Positions 20,953 to 23,792 of a DNA stretch of 23,792 nucleotides are shown in pieces (the first letter of the stretch is position 1; every line of letters starts with the position of its first letter). The notes beneath the pieces are model-generated. The model saw only the letters and a list, made by a program, of their open reading frames with translations, did not search any database and was not told where the DNA came from. Source of the DNA: Rhizophagus sp. LPA8_4_AMF (lineage: Eukaryota > Glomeromycota > Glomeromycetes > Glomerales > Glomeraceae); NCBI GenBank assembly GCA_021464525.1, contig JADRCO010000990.1, positions 1 to 23,792 of the forward strand, given 5' to 3'. Made by a program: the position numbers and the translations under genes.

Positions 20953-21579
20953 TTTGTACTACTAATCTATATGGCGGTAAAAAATAATATTTTCACAGTT
21001 CTTTACTTCTCACCTCAACTGCGTGTTTTTTTTAAGAAATTTCACCTTGAAATATATATTATTCTTTTTTATTATAGTTTATTCTATTCTATTTTCTTAA
21101 TTTTATTGTATTTTATTTTATTATGAAAATAAAAACGCGTTTATTATATTAAATACAAAATGTATTTACAACCTTGGGAGTATAAAGGTGAACTATCAAG
21201 TTTGATAATAATGATAATAAGAATAAGTCTTTTCCATTTAATACATTATAGAAATTAACTTTTTATTACTATTATTAAATTATATAAGTAATACGAAGAT
21301 ATATTGTTAAATTTCTAATATAATAAATAATTTATTCACTTATTTTAATAATAAAAAAAAAAATCAACAATAAATTTTATAAAGTGAAAAGGACTATATA
21401 AACTGATAAGAAATATTTAAATTAAACGTTTCTTTATATATATATTTTTTTTATAAAAACTACCAGTATTTTTAAGATAAATGTTCCCTCACTTTATTTT
21501 TTTTTTTCTTGAAAAAAGCCGCGAAATGTTTTCTAACATAAATGTTGTACAAATAAATCTGACCAATAAAACTCGTCAA
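20953..21579. other. AT-rich interior between the inverted repeats
   Basis: Almost pure A/T with no frame worth calling and no internal motif. If the flanking pair marks an element, this is non-coding filler. Confidence 0.4.
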
Positions 21580-21621
21580 GCCACGTTACCGAAATTTTTT
21601 GTGTGGGTAGTTGAAATTTCG
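21580..21621 (+). repeat. Inverted repeat, right member (pairs with 20911-20952)
   Basis: CACGTTACCGAAA followed by a T run, GGTAGTT and GAAATTTC, in opposite orientation to the left member. Overlapping reading frames on both strands here (21481-21747 plus, 21576-21764 minus) simply read through the repeat and are not called as genes. Confidence 0.6.
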
Positions 21622-21978
21622 ACTTGTACACGTGATTCCATCATCTCAGTTTTTGACCCATATTTTAAAAAGAATGCACTATTTAAGCCAAAATATTTGG
21701 ATTTATCGCAAAAAACTAGTTTGGATATAATCGAACCATTTTTTTGAAGTCTTTCTTCCGGCAATTTTTGGAATGAGGAAAGTCAGCAAGAGAGGAAAAT
21801 TTAGCACTCCTAAAAAGAGAAAGAAGTAAACAGACAAGTTGGTCGTTCTGTGGGTAAAAATATTGAACAAACAGATTCACTTAATCGAATAAATCATGGA
21901 ATATTGTCTTTTAATTTTAGGGAATACTTTATGAGTTTCTGCAAAAGGTTGGAAAGTAAAACTAGTACTACACCAAAT

Positions 21979-22271
21979 CCCTATAAAAAAGTAGATACGT
22001 TTTTTATACTGAAAGATATGTTTTGTATACTGAGAGATACGCCTAGATATGTTTAGATACGTAGATACGTTTTGAGATATGGAAAAATGCACAATTCCGT
22101 ATCTTGCAAGATACGTGTTGTATACGGAGATACTGAAAAAATGTATCATGTGAGATATGGAATTGTGCATTTTTCCGTAACTCAAAATGTATCTAGACGT
22201 ATCTAGATGTATCTAGGTGTATACAAAATGTATCTTTCGGTATAAAAAACGTATCTACTTTTTTTATAGGG
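21979..22271. mobile_element. Palindromic foldback/MITE element, 293 bp
   Basis: Nearly the whole unit is one inverted repeat: each arm is about 125-140 bases and pairs with the other at high identity. The ends are CCCTATAAAAAA (from 21979) and TTTTTTTATAGGG (to 22271). Inner landmarks present in both arms are GTAGATACGTTTTTTATA, a TTTTGTATAC segment, TTTTGAG and GGAAAAATGCACAATTCC. The arms also contain several AGATACGT-like words in tandem, and the two arms differ by small insertions in that part. AAT stands directly outside both ends and would be a 3-bp target duplication. No protein is encoded. A PIF/Harbinger-type relation is inferred only from the 3-bp duplication. Confidence 0.8.
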
Positions 22272-23138
22272 AATTAGAGGAAAATATTTTTGCAAAGATC
22301 AATAATTATAGTGATCTAAACTACACTAAAATCAGGAGCATTGCTTTTGTCCACAGTAAGTTCTAGGCGCTTTACAATATTATTAGATATCAAAGAGCTA
22401 TCAGAGTTAGTATCAAAAATGGTCATAGGGATAACACAAAAATGAAATAATAACCAAACTAATCACAATGTTAACATGAATGACGATTTTTATAGTAATA
22501 TATTTTAAATATCTTGTTAAGTTTAATAATGATAGCTGCGGTAGTTAGTAATTATAAATATTGCAAAACACAGATATTTTTATGATTTCTTTTACGATTT
22601 TGTTACGTCTAAAAATGATAAAATCTCATAAAATAAAAACTTACAACTAAAATTTGGGTAATATTGAATTTTTCAATAGATTACTTTAGATTACTTTTCC
22701 ATTAACCTGATTAATGCTCTAAATAAAAAGAAGTTTTTTCGATCGTTACTGTCTATTATATATTTCATTTATTTATTTCAGTATATTATGCTAAGTTAAA
22801 TTCGAGGTACTAATAATAATGTAATAAATATCGCTGTTTTCAAAAATATGTGAATTGTATAATGTAATACAAAATAATTTGTTTTTTGATTATAATCTAA
22901 AGTTACTAATTATAAAAATAAGTTGCTTGTATCTTTAATATAAATAAGTATGTGAACTTTTTCAAATACTTTTTCTTAAACAAATTTGAAATTTGATTGA
23001 ATACTCACGAAGTCGTGCTCAAATTTATTTATTTATTTATTATCTTTGATAAAGTCAATGAACTATTAATAATTTGGAATAAAATCTAGGATTGAGTTAG
23101 TGCTAGGATTAGTTGATTTATAGAAAATTATTATTGGC
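22272..23138. other. Intergenic stretch with one repeat copy
   Basis: No gene seen. It contains the second copy of the repeat at 22580-22660 and a TTTA-type microsatellite at about 23022-23042. Confidence 0.5.
22580..22660 (+). repeat. Dispersed repeat, copy 2 (pairs with 17715-17798)
   Basis: The first 33 bases match 17715-17747 with a single difference (C for T before GTCTAA). Weaker similarity follows. No small arginine-rich frame precedes this copy, so only the flank was copied. Confidence 0.5.
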
Positions 23139-23200
23139 TGTATGTCACGTATATGAACGGCACACAATAGTAATGAGTTCACGCAGTAATTAATACATTG
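23139..23200 (+). repeat. Dispersed repeat, copy 2 (pairs with 15036-15089)
   Basis: TGTATGTCACGT, then GAACGG, TAATGAGTTCACGCAGTA and ACATTG align with copy 1 in the same orientation. The CACACAATAG segment has no counterpart in copy 1. Confidence 0.5.
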
Positions 23201-23234
23201 ACTATATACTAAAGATTATTATCTCTCTAGTTAA

Positions 23235-23369
23235 CCAGATCATCTAAAAGTAAAAAATTACATCTTTAATTCGGAATCAGTACCTTTAAGCGATAATAAA
23301 AATGAGGTTATATCCTATGAAATCCCAGCCTCTCAGGCCCTGCCCTTCTCAATGATCATACACGTATAA
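23235..23369 (+). other. Coding-like 44-codon fragment
   Basis: An open stretch without an ATG at its start, bounded by stops, reads NSESVPLSDNKNEVISYEIP then ASQALPFSMIIHV. Its composition is balanced and its DNA (23275-23350) is clearly more G+C-rich than the flanks. An acceptor-like AACCAG lies at its left end. It may be a single exon or a gene scrap. No family was recognised. Confidence 0.3.
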
Positions 23370-23546
23370 AGGATTTTTTTCCAATTGTTTCATAAAAGTT
23401 ACATAGTTACAATGGAAAGCAATTCAACTAGAAACGAAATGAAATAAAACTTGAATGTAAGAAAGATAAAAACAAATGGAAAAATATAGGTAAAAACCTA
23501 GTCAAAAAATGAAACAAGAAGGATAATTAAAGAACTTTGAGTTAGA

Positions 23547-23632
23547 CAAATGGCATGTGACCAAGTCATTTGGGCAATGATCATGTGATTATATAGACGA
23601 AATTATTACGTCATTCACATGTCATTTTTTTA
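23547..23632. repeat. Small inverted-repeat unit next to the right-edge repeat
   Basis: AAATGGCATGTGA near 23548 pairs in reverse with TCACATGTCATTT near 23616, 12 of 13 positions agreeing. The unit of about 85 bp abuts the hairpin-ended repeat and may be a separate tiny element or part of that repeat's flank. Confidence 0.4.
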
Positions 23633-23639
23633 TTTATAA

Positions 23640-23792
23640 CTAGCAGGATGCCTGCGTTTCATGCAGGCCTGCTAACCATGAGTGCATTTTAGGTGATGAT
23701 GATGATGATGATGATGATGTAGAAGACCAGGGATCTTCTTGGTAGATTTGATATAAAATTTGATTGTTAGGTATGAATAAATGTAGTTTCAA
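23640..23792 (-). repeat. Dispersed hairpin-ended repeat, right copy (cut by window edge)
   Basis: This is the inverted counterpart of 3736-3993. Its terminal hairpin is intact: outer stem TAGCAG/CTGCTA and inner stem GCCTGC/GCAGGC with a 7-base loop GTTTCAT and a GAT bulge on one side (23641-23673). Read on the minus strand, the hairpin is followed by CTAG and then T. Next inward come AGTGCATTTT, an expanded GAT run, GTAGAAGACCAGGG, and the AATTTGATTGTTA segment. Homology continues to the window edge, so its far end is not seen. Confidence 0.7.
23694..23719 (+). repeat. (GAT)n microsatellite
   Basis: About eight GAT units lie inside the right copy of the hairpin-ended repeat. The equivalent place in the left copy has only two to three units (as ATC on the plus strand), so the run has expanded or shrunk since the copies separated. 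Confidence 0.85.

Noticed and set aside
21481-22185. Four overlapping frames on both strands
   Set aside because: They run through the inverted repeat at 21580 and the palindromic element at 21979, and the palindrome itself creates matching open frames on both strands.
1-23792. CRISPR array, rRNA genes, retroviral or LTR-type coding regions, telomere repeats
   Set aside because: Looked for and not seen. No regular spaced repeats, no rRNA landmarks, no reverse transcriptase, integrase or capsid wording, and no telomere-type arrays.
3736-23792. The two inverted hairpin repeats as ends of one 20-kb element
   Set aside because: The copies differ in age and length, one hairpin is decayed, and the interior holds unrelated host sequence, so two independent copies of a dispersed family is simpler.

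Overview
The window is extremely AT-rich (roughly three quarters or more A+T by eye), eukaryotic, gene-poor and full of short inverted-repeat elements. Introns are short (about 71-73 bp, GT-AG). Two things point to an arbuscular mycorrhizal fungus of the Rhizophagus/Glomeromycotina kind. One is the fragment at the left edge, which has the wording of the very large protein-kinase-like family of those fungi. The other is the AT-rich, repeat-littered gene spacing. This assignment rests on family knowledge recalled without a search.

Layout. Positions 1-614 (minus) hold the first two exons of a kinase-like gene that runs off the left edge and carries its N-terminal segment twice. From 615 to about 8540 there is no convincing gene. 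That stretch holds an inverted-repeat element (2029-2209), a set of degenerate repeats (about 2440-3720), a hairpin-ended dispersed repeat (3736-3993), weak coding-like pieces (5101-5556) and a nested inverted-repeat block (about 6700-6835). A doubtful 63-residue reading frame lies at 8544-8735. The best intact single-exon gene is at 9781-10632 (minus): a 283-residue protein of unknown function with a disordered Q/N/T/P-rich N-terminal region. A second small inverted-repeat element is at 11949-12095.

Positions 12880-14842 (minus) hold a decayed copy of the gene for Integrator complex subunit 9 (INTS9, a metallo-beta-lactamase/beta-CASP-fold partner of INTS11). It still carries its introns, so it arose by DNA duplication and not by reverse transcription. 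At 17380-17559 (plus) there is a small arginine-rich reading frame with a TATA box upstream and a possible intron in its 3' untranslated region. A broken or spliced unknown coding region lies at 20366-20865. A nearly perfect 293-bp palindromic element occupies 21979-22271, and the right edge (23640-23792) carries an inverted copy of the hairpin-ended repeat seen at 3736-3993.

The genes do not form an evident pathway or operon-like unit. No complete new system is visible. The items most worth following are the kinase segment duplication, the decayed INTS9 copy, the hairpin-ended repeat family, the palindromic element and the small arginine-rich gene.
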